Shown: piece after piece, positions 38,352-46,993 of the stretch
How the letters are laid out: every line of letters starts with the position of its first letter
Position numbering within the stretch: position 1 is the first letter of the stretch
NCBI RefSeq assembly: GCF_017744095.1
Contig: NZ_JAGHQX010000009.1
Coordinates: 62,001-126,000, forward strand
Direction: 5' to 3'
DNA: 64,000 bases
DNA from: Shimia sp. R10_1
Lineage (GTDB): Bacteria; Pseudomonadota; Alphaproteobacteria; Rhodobacterales; Rhodobacteraceae
Position numbers and translations under genes: made by a program
Notes under the pieces: generated by a model
Told to the model about the DNA's origin: nothing
The model's input: only the letters and a program-made list of their open reading frames with translations
Databases searched by the model: none

Positions 38352-38433
38352 GCACTGCCTCCTACAACCTTGGGCTCATTTATGCGCGTCAAAATCGACC
38401 TGTCGCAAGGGGGCGGTTGCCCTCGCTGCAGAT

Positions 38434-38448
38434 GCAAACTAAGTTTGC
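38434..38448. promoter_or_regulatory. Dyad upstream of the first MerR gene
   Basis: GCAAACT-A-AGTTTGC, perfect 7-bp arms around one base, 21 bases upstream of the start of the MerR gene. Its position between two divergent transcription units fits an autoregulatory or bidirectional operator. Confidence 0.5.
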
Positions 38449-38469
38449 CCGTGCAAGGAGATCCCGCCC

Positions 38470-38850
38470 ATGTCTGATACTCGTCTGTCTTTCAAAGAAA
38501 TGTGCGCAAAGTTCGATGTGACACCGCGCACGCTCCGCTATTACGAGTATATCGAATTGCTGCACCCTGAGCGGTCTGGGCGCAGCCGTTTTTTTGGCCC
38601 TAAAGAAGTCGCCCGGATGACCCTGATCATGCGCGGCCGCCGCTTTGGGATTAAATTGGAAGACATTCGCCAGTGGCTGCTGATCTATGAACACGAGGGC
38701 ACGTCTGCACAGATGCAAGCCTTTGTGGAAATGGCGGATCGCCAGTATGCAGAGCTTGAAGAGCAACGCCTGCAGCTGGAAGAAGCGATGCGTGAACTCA
38801 AGGAATTGCGCGACGAAACCGCTGCGTTTTTGGTAGACGGCAGTTCTTGA
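38470..38850 (+). CDS. MerR-family transcriptional regulator (first)
   Basis: A 126-residue regulator. The N-terminal winged helix-turn-helix contains FDVTPRTLRYYEYIELL, the MerR recognition element, followed by a basic wing (GRSRFFGPKEVARM) and a C-terminal coiled coil for dimerisation (about residues 80-118). There is no metal-binding cysteine tail. AAGGAG lies 9 bases upstream of the ATG. MerR-type proteins of this small kind (LiuR-like) often control branched-chain or fatty-acid catabolism, which fits the neighbours, but its target is not proven here. Confidence 0.88.
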   Translation: MSDTRLSFKEMCAKFDVTPRTLRYYEYIELLHPERSGRSRFFGPKEVARMTLIMRGRRFGIKLEDIRQWLLIYEHEGTSAQMQAFVEMADRQYAELEEQRLQLEEAMRELKELRDETAAFLVDGSS

Positions 38851-38883
38851 CGCCAACACAGCCGAAGCTCACCAAATTTTGAA

Positions 38884-38912
38884 ACCGCGCCTTAGGCGCG
38901 GTCTTTTTTTTT
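38884..38912 (+). terminator. Intrinsic terminator after the first MerR gene
   Basis: ACCGCGCC-TTA-GGCGCGGT (8-bp perfect stem) followed by a C and ten T bases, 33 bases after the stop codon. A strong, typical rho-independent terminator, so the two MerR genes are separate transcripts. Confidence 0.95.
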
Positions 38913-39071
38913 GCGGTGCATTGCTTTCCAATGATGCAAGCACACCAGCCACAAACACCCTGAATACATAATATTTTCAACATTATATAACTTACTATTA
39001 AAGTCATTCAGAGACGCACAACCCACTCTGGTGCAGTGTTCAAAACCGCCAATTTACGTCCCTCACATGCA

Positions 39072-39087
39072 CCAAGTCGTGACTTGG
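39072..39087. promoter_or_regulatory. Palindrome CCAAGTC-GT-GACTTGG
   Basis: Perfect 7-bp arms around two bases, 125 bases upstream of the second MerR start. Fits a dimeric regulator site distinct in sequence from the neighbouring dyads. Confidence 0.5.
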
Positions 39088-39097
39088 AAATGATCCA

Positions 39098-39119
39098 ACG
39101 TCACTTCCTAATGTGACGT
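39098..39119. promoter_or_regulatory. Inverted repeat ACGTCAC-N8-GTGACGT
   Basis: Perfect 7-bp arms around TTCCTAAT, located between the palindrome at 39072 and the MerR-type site at 39129, with a further ACGTC directly adjacent. Confidence 0.5.
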
Positions 39120-39128
39120 GACGTCTTA

Positions 39129-39144
39129 CTTACGTTAACGTCAA
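39129..39144. promoter_or_regulatory. LiuR-like MerR operator in the fatty-acid oxidation promoter
   Basis: CTTACGTTAACGTCAA contains ACGTTAACGT, symmetric over 10 bases, and closely resembles the TTTACGT-ACGTAAA type of site described for LiuR. It sits just upstream of the TATAGT -10 box (39149), in the spacer between -35 and -10 where MerR-family activators bind. Confidence 0.6.
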
Positions 39145-39211
39145 CTGCTATAGTATTGGCATTCCCGAAGCCCATTTTGTTTCTCAACTTTCATAGAGAA
39201 AGGACGCAATT

Positions 39212-39613
39212 ATGAGCGAAGATACGATGACAATTCGCGAGATGTGCGACGCTTTTGACGTGACACCTCGTACCCTGCGCTTTTACGAATCCAAGGAACT
39301 TCTGTTCCCCATTCGCGAAGGCCAGAAACGCCTGTTCACAAAACGCGATCGCGCGCGGCTGAAGCTGATCCTGCGCGGCAAACGTTTTGGATTTTCCCTC
39401 GAAGAGATCCGTCAACTTCTGGATCTTTACGACATGGGAGACCAACAGGCGACACAACTTCAGCGCACATATGAGGTGGCGAAACACCGCCTCAAGGACA
39501 TGGAAGAACAACGCGATGAGCTTAATGAAGCCATCGACGATCTTCGTGAGCAGCTGAAATGGGGCGAGAGATTCCTCTCTGACCTCAACACAGAAAAAGA
39601 CGCCGCGCAGTAA
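39212..39613 (+). CDS. MerR-family transcriptional regulator (second), probable regulator of the fatty-acid oxidation operon
   Basis: A 133-residue regulator sharing FDVTPRTLRFYE with the first MerR protein, followed by a wing and a C-terminal coiled coil (about 75-122). No effector-binding cysteines. It is the first gene of an operon running into the acyl-CoA dehydrogenase gene 48 bases downstream, so it likely autoregulates this operon via the MerR-type operator at 39129. The pair of adjacent, similar MerR proteins probably arose by duplication. AGAAAGGA lies 9 bases before the ATG. Confidence 0.9.
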   Translation: MSEDTMTIREMCDAFDVTPRTLRFYESKELLFPIREGQKRLFTKRDRARLKLILRGKRFGFSLEEIRQLLDLYDMGDQQATQLQRTYEVAKHRLKDMEEQRDELNEAIDDLREQLKWGERFLSDLNTEKDAAQ

Positions 39614-39661
39614 GCGCGTCACAAAGACCTCCGTATCGGATCACCCAAAGGGAAGAGCCCA

Positions 39662-41437
39662 ATGCCAACATATACCGCACCTGTGAAAGACCTGCAGTTT
39701 GTCCTGCACGATGTTCTGAATGTTTCTGGTTCCGACGTTCCCGGCTACAGCGAGCTGGAAGCCGATTTCACCAGCGCCGTACTTGAAGAAGCCGGAAAAC
39801 TGACCAGCGAAGTGCTGGCGCCACTGAACGTTGTTGGCGACCACGAAGGCTGCCGTCTAGAGAACGGGGTTGTCTACACACCTACCGGCTTCAAGGATGC
39901 GTTTGAGCAGGTCAAGGAAGGCGGCTGGACTGGCCTCGACATGCCGGAAGAATACGGCGGGCAGAACATGCCTTATGTTCTTGGCACCGCGGTTGGCGAG
40001 ATGTTCTCTGCTTCCAACCAAGCCTTCACCATGTATCAGGGCCTGACCCATGGTGCGGCAGCAGCGATCCTTGCGCACGGCACCGACGAGCAGAAAAACA
40101 AATGGCTGCCAAAGATGGTCTCTTGTGAGTGGACCGGCACTATGAACCTGACGGAACCGCATTGCGGCACCGATCTTGGCCTGATGCGCACCAAGGCGGA
40201 ACCACAAGACAACGGCACCTACAAAATCTCCGGTCAGAAGATCTTTATCTCTGCTGGCGATCACGACATGGCCGACAACATTGTGCACCTCGTGCTTGCC
40301 AAAGTGCCAGGCGGCCCAGAAGGCATTAAGGGTGTGTCCCTCTTCATCGTGCCAAAGTTCCTTGTCGACGACGAAGGCAACATCGGCGCGCGCAACGGTG
40401 TGTCTGTGGGCAGCATCGAAGAGAAGATGGGCATCCACGGCAATTCCACATGCGTGCTGAACTATGACGACGCCGAAGGCTATTTGATTGGCGATCTGAA
40501 CAAAGGCATGCGTGCCATGTTCACCATGATGAACGAAGCGCGTCTGGGTGTGGGCATGCAGGGCCTTGCACAGGCCGAAGTCGCCTACCAAAACGCACTG
40601 ACATACGCAAAAGACCGGCTGCAAGGCCGCGACGTGACCGGTGTGAAAAACCCGGATGGCCCTGCCGATCCGCTCATCGTGCACCCTGATATCCGCCGCT
40701 CCCTGATGGATCAGAAGTCTTTTGCCGAGGGCGCACGCGCGTTCATCCTCTGGGGTGCAACCATGATCGACAAGGCGCACCGCTCTGGCGACAAAGACGC
40801 CGATGGCCTCATATCTCTGCTGACGCCCGTCATCAAAGGCTTCCTGACAGATGAAGGCTATGACATGACCGTCAAAGCCCAACAGGTTTATGGCGGCCAC
40901 GGCTACATCGAAGAATGGGGCATGAGCCAGTTCACCCGCGATGCGCGTATCGCGATGATCTACGAAGGGGCAAACGGCGTTCAGGCGCTTGATCTTGTGG
41001 GCCGCAAACTCGCAGCGGATGGCGGCAAGCACGTGATGGCGTTCTTTGAGCTGGTCAAAACCTTCTGCAAGGAAAACGGCGAAGACGAAGCGCTCGCGGA
41101 TTTTGTTGGCCCGCTGAAGCAAGCCTCCAAAGATCTACAAGCGGCTGGGATGTACTTTATGCAAGCTGGTATGAAGAACCCCAACGATGCGCTGTCAGGC
41201 TCCAATGACTTCATGCATCTGTTTGGCCACGTGTGCCTCGGCCTGATGTGGGCGCAAATGGCAAAAGCCGCTAATGCTGCATTGGCTGCGGGCACAGGCG
41301 ACGCCGCGTTCTACGAGACAAAGCTCGCAACCGGCCGCTATTACATGGCACGTCGTTTGCCGGCGACAGGCATGCACCTGGCGCGCATCCAATCGGGTGG
41401 CGACACTGTGATGGCGCTGACGGCAGACCAGTTCTAA
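39662..41437 (+). CDS. Acyl-CoA dehydrogenase of the long (DmdC-like) type
   Basis: A 591-residue flavin acyl-CoA dehydrogenase. The ACAD core ([48 protein letters not shown]) is followed by a C-terminal extension (after about 470), as in the long family that includes DmdC, the 3-methylmercaptopropionyl-CoA dehydrogenase. The catalytic glutamate is in [14 protein letters not shown]. Its operon with thiolase and FadB suggests fatty-acid beta-oxidation; substrate chain length is unknown and a sulfur-compound role cannot be excluded. Confidence 0.9.
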   Translation: MPTYTAPVKDLQFVLHDVLNVSGSDVPGYSELEADFTSAVLEEAGKLTSEVLAPLNVVGDHEGCRLENGVVYTPTGFKDAFEQVKEGGWTGLDMPEEYGGQNMPYVLGTAVGEMFSASNQAFTMYQGLTHGAAAAILAHGTDEQKNKWLPKMVSCEWTGTMNLTEPHCGTDLGLMRTKAEPQDNGTYKISGQKIFISAGDHDMADNIVHLVLAKVPGGPEGIKGVSLFIVPKFLVDDEGNIGARNGVSVGSIEEKMGIHGNSTCVLNYDDAEGYLIGDLNKGMRAMFTMMNEARLGVGMQGLAQAEVAYQNALTYAKDRLQGRDVTGVKNPDGPADPLIVHPDIRRSLMDQKSFAEGARAFILWGATMIDKAHRSGDKDADGLISLLTPVIKGFLTDEGYDMTVKAQQVYGGHGYIEEWGMSQFTRDARIAMIYEGANGVQALDLVGRKLAADGGKHVMAFFELVKTFCKENGEDEALADFVGPLKQASKDLQAAGMYFMQAGMKNPNDALSGSNDFMHLFGHVCLGLMWAQMAKAANAALAAGTGDAAFYETKLATGRYYMARRLPATGMHLARIQSGGDTVMALTADQF

Positions 41438-41444
41438 TGCATCG

Positions 41445-41472
41445 GCTGGGCGGGGCTTATCCCCCGCCCAGC
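41445..41472 (+). other. Strong hairpin between the acyl-CoA dehydrogenase and the 70-residue gene
   Basis: An 11-bp perfect stem (GCTGGGCGGGG at 41445-41455 with CCCCGCCCAGC at 41462-41472) and a 6-base loop, without a T-run. It is more likely an mRNA processing or stabilising hairpin than a terminator. Confidence 0.7.
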
Positions 41473-41504
41473 GTATTGCGAACAGCTGTCTCAAAGGAGG
41501 ACAG

Positions 41505-41717
41505 ATGCCAAAACGCTTTCGCCTGACCCGACGGTTTCCCGTGGCCATGACAGAAGATGGGTATCGCAAGCTCAAGAGCTTTGCGGCCGAGGCGGGTCTG
41601 GATGAAGGCGAGGCGCTGTCGTTCCTGTTTGAGAATTTTGACGCTGTGACAGACACGGAGCAACTGGCGCAACGCTTGCGCCAGTTCAACGCAACATTGG
41701 ACGCACGTAAACGGTGA
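41505..41717 (+). CDS. Small hypothetical protein in the fatty-acid oxidation operon
   Basis: A 70-residue basic protein (starts MPKRFRLTRRFPVAMTEDGY) with a possible short beta-strand followed by two helices, loosely resembling a ribbon-helix-helix DNA-binding fold; I do not recognise the family. AAAGGAGG lies 6 bases upstream of the ATG, a near-ideal ribosome binding site, so it is very likely translated. It lies between the strong hairpin and a GST gene, in the same direction as all neighbours. Confidence 0.7.
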   Translation: MPKRFRLTRRFPVAMTEDGYRKLKSFAAEAGLDEGEALSFLFENFDAVTDTEQLAQRLRQFNATLDARKR

Positions 41718-41773
41718 CGGCGGAGTTGGGATATGCCCCATTCTGCTGAACCAAATGCCAAGGGGAGGAAGGC

Positions 41774-42412
41774 ATGACGATCAAACTCTATTGTTTTGGG
41801 GAGAGCGGACACTCTTACAAAGCGGCTTTGGCACTGGAACTTTCAGGTTTGAGCTGGGAAGCCGTAAAAGTGGATTTCTTTGCAGGTGAAACCCGCGGCG
41901 AAGACTACCGCACCAATGTGAATGTCATGGGCGAAGCGCCTGTACTGGTAGACGGCGATTTCAAGCTGTCTCAGTCTGGGGCGATTCAAGCGTACATCAC
42001 CGACAAAACCGGCAAGTTTGGCGGCACCACCCGCGAAGAAGAGCTGGAAGTGTTCCGCTGGGTGCTGTGGGACAACACCAAGCTGTCTGCCGTCGCTGGA
42101 CCGACCCGTTTTCTGATCAACTTCCTGCCTGAGGACAAACAGCCCAAAGAGGTGATTGCCTTCAATCAAGGGCGTCTGAAAGGCACTTACGACGTTCTCA
42201 ACAAACATCTCGAGGGCCGTGACTGGATTGTGGGCGACGGGCTGACCAATGCGGATCTGACCTGTTGTTCCTACCTCTACTACCCGGAGCCTTTCGGCTT
42301 TGATCGTGCCGACTGGCCCAATATTGACCGCTGGCTCACCAATATTTCGAACACACCGGGGTGGAAGCACCCTTACGACCTTATGCCCGGCTCCCCTGCG
42401 GACCGCGCCTGA
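41774..42412 (+). CDS. Glutathione S-transferase in the fatty-acid oxidation operon
   Basis: A 212-residue GST: N-terminal thioredoxin domain (MTIKLYCFGESGHSYKAALAL, with GEAPVLVDGDFKLSQSGAIQAYI) and a helical C-terminal domain (DWIVGDGLTNADLTCCSYLY). Position between the acyl-CoA dehydrogenase and thiolase suggests protection from reactive acyl intermediates, as for the GST in the leucine cluster; no direct proof. The gap to the thiolase gene is 24 bases. Confidence 0.88.
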   Translation: MTIKLYCFGESGHSYKAALALELSGLSWEAVKVDFFAGETRGEDYRTNVNVMGEAPVLVDGDFKLSQSGAIQAYITDKTGKFGGTTREEELEVFRWVLWDNTKLSAVAGPTRFLINFLPEDKQPKEVIAFNQGRLKGTYDVLNKHLEGRDWIVGDGLTNADLTCCSYLYYPEPFGFDRADWPNIDRWLTNISNTPGWKHPYDLMPGSPADRA

Positions 42413-42436
42413 ATTCGCCTGACATAGGAGACCAAA

Positions 42437-43648
42437 ATGACCGAAGCCTATATCTATGACGCCGTGCGCACTCCGCGCGGCAAAGGCCGCAAAGACGGCA
42501 GCCTGCATGAAGTGACCTCTGTTGCGCTTTCAACGACTGTTTTGAACGCACTGAAAGACCGCAACGATCTGGAAGGCCACGCCGTTGAAGATGTGATCTG
42601 GGGCAACGTGACTCAGGTGAAAGAGCAAGGCGGCTGCCTCGCCCGGACGGCTGTGTTGGCTTCGGATCTGGATGAGATCATTCCCGGCCTGGCCATCAAC
42701 CGTTTCTGCGCCTCCGGCATGGAAGCTGTGAACCTCGCGGCCAATCAGGTCAAAGGGGGCGCTGGTGATGCCTACATCGCCGGTGGTGTAGAAATGATGG
42801 GCCGTGTGCCAATGGGATCTGACGGTGCGGCCATTGCCGTTGACCCGTCTGTCGCCATGGACATGTATTTCGTGCCGCAAGGCATCTCTGCCGACATCAT
42901 CGCAACCGAATATGGCTTCACCCGTGACCAAGCGGATGCGCTGGCGGTGGAATCTCAGCGCCGTGCTGCGCAGGCATGGGACGAAGGCCGTTTTGACAAA
43001 TCCATTGTGGCAGTGAAAGACATCAATGGGCTGACTATTCTGGACCGTGATGAATACATGCGTCCGGGCACCGACATGCAATCCCTCGGCGGCCTGAAGC
43101 CAGCATTCAAAGAGCAGGGCGAAGTGATGCCAGGCTTTGATAAGCTGGCTCTGATGAAGTACCCGCATCTGGAAAAAGTCAATCACATCCACCACGCGGG
43201 CAACAGCTCTGGCATCGTGGATGGCGCGGCTGGCGTTCTGGTTGGCAACAAAGAGTTTGGTGAGAAATACGGGATCAAACCGCGCGCGGTGATCAAGCAG
43301 ACCGCCAAAATTGGTCTGGACCCAACCATCATGCTGACCGGCCCGGTGCCCGCGACCCAAAAGATCCTGAAAGACGCAGGCATGGCGATCAGCGACATCG
43401 ATCTGTTTGAAGTGAACGAGGCTTTCGCCTCTGTTGTGATGCGCTTCCAACAGGCGTTTGATGTTGATCCGGCGCTGGTGAACGTCAACGGCGGCTCCAT
43501 CGCAATGGGCCACCCGCTGGGCGCGACCGGTGCAATCATCATCGGCACGCTGCTCGACGAGCTGGAGCGTCAGGACAAAGAAGTTGGCCTTGCCACGCTT
43601 TGCATTGCGTCCGGCATGGGGGCAGCCACCATCATTGAACGCGTGTAA
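42437..43648 (+). CDS. fadA: Acetyl-CoA C-acyltransferase (3-ketoacyl-CoA thiolase)
   Basis: A 403-residue thiolase releasing acetyl-CoA in beta-oxidation. The nucleophilic cysteine is in NRFCASGMEAV (Cys91), the conserved GHPLGATGAI holds the active-site histidine, and the second active cysteine is in CIASGMGAATI near the C-terminus. Its genomic partner is the multifunctional FadB-type gene 24 bases downstream. Which fatty acids are used cannot be inferred. Confidence 0.93.
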   Translation: MTEAYIYDAVRTPRGKGRKDGSLHEVTSVALSTTVLNALKDRNDLEGHAVEDVIWGNVTQVKEQGGCLARTAVLASDLDEIIPGLAINRFCASGMEAVNLAANQVKGGAGDAYIAGGVEMMGRVPMGSDGAAIAVDPSVAMDMYFVPQGISADIIATEYGFTRDQADALAVESQRRAAQAWDEGRFDKSIVAVKDINGLTILDRDEYMRPGTDMQSLGGLKPAFKEQGEVMPGFDKLALMKYPHLEKVNHIHHAGNSSGIVDGAAGVLVGNKEFGEKYGIKPRAVIKQTAKIGLDPTIMLTGPVPATQKILKDAGMAISDIDLFEVNEAFASVVMRFQQAFDVDPALVNVNGGSIAMGHPLGATGAIIIGTLLDELERQDKEVGLATLCIASGMGAATIIERV

Positions 43649-43672
43649 TCCGCCGACAACAGGATAAGAGAC

Positions 43673-45871
43673 ATGACTGATTTCACAATGAACGTCGGCG
43701 ACAACGGTGTCGCCATTATCACCTGGGACGTGGCTGACAAATCCATGAACGTCCTGCGCCGCGAAGCGTTTGGCGAGTTGGAAGCCCTGATCGACGAAGT
43801 GCTGGCCAATGACGACATCAAAGGCGCCGTGCTCACCTCTGGCAAAGACACCTTTGCCGGCGGGATGGATCTCAATGTTCTGGGCACAATTCGCGCAGAT
43901 GCAGGTGACGAGCCTGCGCAAGCCCTGTTTGATTTTACCATGATGGGCCACAAGTTCCTGCGCAAAATCGAGCGCGCGGGGATGGATCCGAAGACCAACA
44001 AAGGCGGCAAGCCGATTGCCTCCGCCCTGCCTGGCACCGCGCTTGGCATCGGTCTGGAGCTGCCTTTGGCGACACACCGTATCTTTGCGGCAGACAATCC
44101 GAAGGCCAAAATCGGCCTGCCAGAAATCATGGTTGGCATTTTCCCCGGTATGGGTGGCACCACCCGCTTTATCCGCATGATGGGCGCCATGGCGGCCTCC
44201 CCTTTCCTGCTCCAAGGCAAGATGGTGGACCCAAAGAAAGCCAAGTCTGCGGGCATTATTCATGAAGTGGTAGACGATCCAGTCGCGGCAGCCACCGAAT
44301 GGGTGCTCAATGCAACTGACGCGGATATCGTGAAACCATGGGACACCAAGGGCTATAAAATGCCGGGCGGTGAGCCTTATCACCCAGCCGGGTTCATGAC
44401 CTATGCGGGCGCCTCTGCCATGGTGAACGGCAACACTTGGGGTGTTTATCCTGCCGCCAAGGCGCTGCTGTCTGCCGCTTACGAAGGCGCTCAAGTGCCG
44501 TTTGACACAGCGCTCAAAATCGAGGCGCGCTGGTTTGTGAACGTGCTCTTGAACCCGTCCTCCTCTGCGATGATCCAGTCTCTGTTCATCAACAAAGAGG
44601 CGCTGGAGAAAGGCGCAAACCGCCCCGACGTGCCAGATCAAACCGTCAAGAAAGTTGGCGTTCTTGGCGCGGGTATGATGGGTGCTGGCATCGCTTTGGT
44701 CTCTGCTCAGGCAGGCATGGATGTTGTGCTGATCGACACCTCCCAAGAGGCGGCAGATCGCGGCAAAGCCTACACCGAGACCTATCTCGACAAAGGCATG
44801 AAGCGCGGCAAGGTCACGGCAGACAAGAAAGAGGCTATGCTGGCGCGCATCAACGCGACCACAGACCTCAACGCACTGTCTGATGTGGATCTGATCATCG
44901 AAGCGGTGTTCGAAGACGTTGGCGTGAAAGCGGAGATGACCAAGAAGGTTGAGGCCATCATACCTGAGGATGCGATCTTTGCTTCCAACACATCGACTCT
45001 GCCGATCACCGGTCTGGCGGAAGCATCGGTGCGCAAGGAGCAGTTCATCGGCATTCACTTCTTCTCCCCAGTTGAGAAGATGGCGCTGGTGGAGATCATC
45101 AAAGGCAAAGAAACCGGCCCACGCGCGGTGGCCAAAGCGCTCGACTATGTGCGCCAGATCAAGAAGACCCCGATCGTTGTGAACGACGAACGCTTCTTCT
45201 ATGCCAACCGCTGCATCATTCCTTACATCAACGAAGGTGTGATGATGGCTGGCGAAGGTGTGGGCCGCCCGCTTCTGGATCATGCCGCACAGCTTCTGGG
45301 CTTCCCTGTGGGGCCGGTGCAGCTGGTGGATGAAACCTCCTTTGATCTGGGTGCCAAGATTGCCAAAGCAACGATGGACGCCATGGGCGATGCCTATCCA
45401 AAGTCTGTCGCGGATGATGTGACCTTCTGGATGGTCGAAGAAGGGCGTTTGGGCCGTAAGGCCAAAGCCGGCTTCTTTGACTATGATGAAAAAGGCAAGC
45501 GTCAGGGCTATTGGCCGGGCTTCAACGAGAAGTTCCCGCTTCTGGAAGAGCAACCCGATCTGATTGAAGTGCAGCACCGCCTGATCTTTGTTCAGGTGTT
45601 GGAAGCGGTGCGCGCGCTGGAAGCCGGTGTTCTCGAAGACATCCGCGAAGGCGATGTTGGTGCGATCCTTGGCTGGGGCTTTATGCCTTGGTCTGGTGGC
45701 CCGTTCAGCTGGCTCGACATCGTGGGCGCAGCCTGGGCGGCAGAGCGTTGCGACGAACTGACCGCAAAATTTGGTGCGCGCTTTGAGTGCCCGGCCCTTC
45801 TGCGCGAGATGGCTGACAAGGGTGAGACCTTCTATGGCCGTTTCGGTCCACAGGCCAAAGCCGCAGCGTAA
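43673..45871 (+). CDS. fadB: Multifunctional enoyl-CoA hydratase/3-hydroxyacyl-CoA dehydrogenase
   Basis: A 732-residue two-domain enzyme. Residues 1-200 are an enoyl-CoA hydratase fold (KDTFAGGMDLNVL; LPEIMVGIFPGMGG), residues about 320-500 an NAD-binding Rossmann domain (GVLGAGMMGAGIALVS) with IHFFSPVEKMALVEIIKG of the 3-hydroxyacyl-CoA dehydrogenase, and the rest the C-terminal helical domain repeated twice. It catalyses steps two and three of beta-oxidation. Followed by a strong terminator; last gene of the operon. Confidence 0.94.
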   Translation: MTDFTMNVGDNGVAIITWDVADKSMNVLRREAFGELEALIDEVLANDDIKGAVLTSGKDTFAGGMDLNVLGTIRADAGDEPAQALFDFTMMGHKFLRKIERAGMDPKTNKGGKPIASALPGTALGIGLELPLATHRIFAADNPKAKIGLPEIMVGIFPGMGGTTRFIRMMGAMAASPFLLQGKMVDPKKAKSAGIIHEVVDDPVAAATEWVLNATDADIVKPWDTKGYKMPGGEPYHPAGFMTYAGASAMVNGNTWGVYPAAKALLSAAYEGAQVPFDTALKIEARWFVNVLLNPSSSAMIQSLFINKEALEKGANRPDVPDQTVKKVGVLGAGMMGAGIALVSAQAGMDVVLIDTSQEAADRGKAYTETYLDKGMKRGKVTADKKEAMLARINATTDLNALSDVDLIIEAVFEDVGVKAEMTKKVEAIIPEDAIFASNTSTLPITGLAEASVRKEQFIGIHFFSPVEKMALVEIIKGKETGPRAVAKALDYVRQIKKTPIVVNDERFFYANRCIIPYINEGVMMAGEGVGRPLLDHAAQLLGFPVGPVQLVDETSFDLGAKIAKATMDAMGDAYPKSVADDVTFWMVEEGRLGRKAKAGFFDYDEKGKRQGYWPGFNEKFPLLEEQPDLIEVQHRLIFVQVLEAVRALEAGVLEDIREGDVGAILGWGFMPWSGGPFSWLDIVGAAWAAERCDELTAKFGARFECPALLREMADKGETFYGRFGPQAKAAA

Positions 45872-45888
45872 CGCGATCAAGCAAAACA

Positions 45889-45917
45889 AAACGCCCGCCA
45901 ATTGGTGGGCGTTTTTT
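45889..45917. terminator. Intrinsic terminator after fadB, bidirectional
   Basis: AACGCCCGCC / GGTGGGCGTT (10-bp stem with one G-T wobble) with A-tract before and six T after, so it can end transcripts in both directions. The next gene, a Hint protein, ends 48 bases further on the minus strand. Confidence 0.9.
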
Positions 45918-45964
45918 CATGTGTTAATCTCGTCTCAAAAGCGCGAAAGCCTTCGGCGCTCAGA

Positions 45965-46852
45965 TCAAGCGGCGCGGCGGAGCTCTTGCAGGTTCACATC
46001 CACAGGACGCGCGGCACCGCCTTGCAAAAGAGCCTTGGCCTCAATAACAGGCATCAAATTGTAGTTCGCCACATGTGCGAACCGAGGCCGCACCCCTGCG
46101 CGAACACCCCATACACACTGCGAAAAAAGCAGCGTCCCGCCATTGGCAAAGATCATCTGATCCTCTGCAAACGCAGGCAAGTAAGCCCTGAGGGTTTCCT
46201 GCATCTGCAGTCGATAGACCCCCTCCAGAACCTCAAGCGCCGCCCCAGGAATGACAGCGAAAGGGTCCCCCCATTTGTCGCGCACCTTCGGACTTTCAAC
46301 CAAGACCCCCTGATGCGGTTGCACAACCAAGTCGCGCCGATTGTCGATCGTCCCCCTTGGTACGAACAATGGTCTGAGTTTGTGCGGTGTCACTTGGTCA
46401 GGGGACGCTATCAAATCAGAAGCCACAGCTCTGATCCGCTGAAAGCCTGCGTCAAATGTCAGCACTTCGTCGCCAACATGAAGGCTTTCTACGGAAGCCC
46501 AGCCCCCGGGCGTGACAACCCGCGTGCCTTGAACGAAACCGCATCCCGCTGTGATCAAAACAGGCTTGATGCCCGCCGCCTCGCGCCGTTCTGCCAAGGC
46601 CTTGATCGCCTTGTCACGAATTGATCCCACCGCATGTTCCATCGGTCCCGCAACATCCCCAACGATTTTGGTATTTCCACTGCACGCCGCCAATAAGGAA
46701 GCAATGCGCCCCAATTGCGATTGTTCTGTGTCAGCGTTGATAATCGGTAAACAATCCAGATCGCTTGCATGGCATTCGATCCAAACTTTTGACAAATCGC
46801 GCCGTAAATGCACGTCATCGCGGTGCCTCTTGGGGCATATGCGTTGCCGCAA
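45965..46852 (-). CDS. Hint-domain protein (second)
   Basis: A 295-residue protein with a C-terminal Hint domain: CGFVQGTRVVTPGG starting at Cys104, VESLHVGDEVLTF, and PHQGVLV with a downstream QMIFANGG. Residues before 100 are unrecognised. The canonical cysteine is present but one residue is inserted between it and the GT pair compared with the usual CFxxGT. The start is unclear (a TTG at 46852 gives the longest frame; a GTG at 46813 is another option). It is divergent from the acyl-CoA synthetase gene. Confidence 0.7.
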   Translation of the reverse strand: MRQRICPKRHRDDVHLRRDLSKVWIECHASDLDCLPIINADTEQSQLGRIASLLAACSGNTKIVGDVAGPMEHAVGSIRDKAIKALAERREAAGIKPVLITAGCGFVQGTRVVTPGGWASVESLHVGDEVLTFDAGFQRIRAVASDLIASPDQVTPHKLRPLFVPRGTIDNRRDLVVQPHQGVLVESPKVRDKWGDPFAVIPGAALEVLEGVYRLQMQETLRAYLPAFAEDQMIFANGGTLLFSQCVWGVRAGVRPRFAHVANYNLMPVIEAKALLQGGAARPVDVNLQELRRAA

Positions 46853-46993
46853 CGAGGCGTTTTGCGCGGCCTCATGCAGTTTTCTACGCTGTCATTGTCG
46901 CAATCCTGCTTGATTGCAACACCGTTCCGAGGTTTTCTTTTGGCAACCAGATACTTGCCACCACACAGGGTGGCCGACAAGGAGGAGATGTCG

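Larger units (their letters stand above)
38913..39211. promoter_or_regulatory. Regulatory region upstream of the second MerR gene and fatty-acid oxidation operon
   Basis: About 300 bases without a gene, AT-rich in its first half (near ACATAATATTTTCAAC at 38966) and dense in symmetric elements in its second. Three are listed as separate features. A candidate -10 TATAGT at 39149-39154 lies 58 bases before the ATG. Confidence 0.7.

Noticed and set aside
42530-45901. A 1123-codon open frame on the minus strand across the thiolase and fadB genes
   Set aside because: It lies exactly antisense to two clearly recognised genes and has no family signature; GC-rich codon use in the true frame keeps the opposite frame open.
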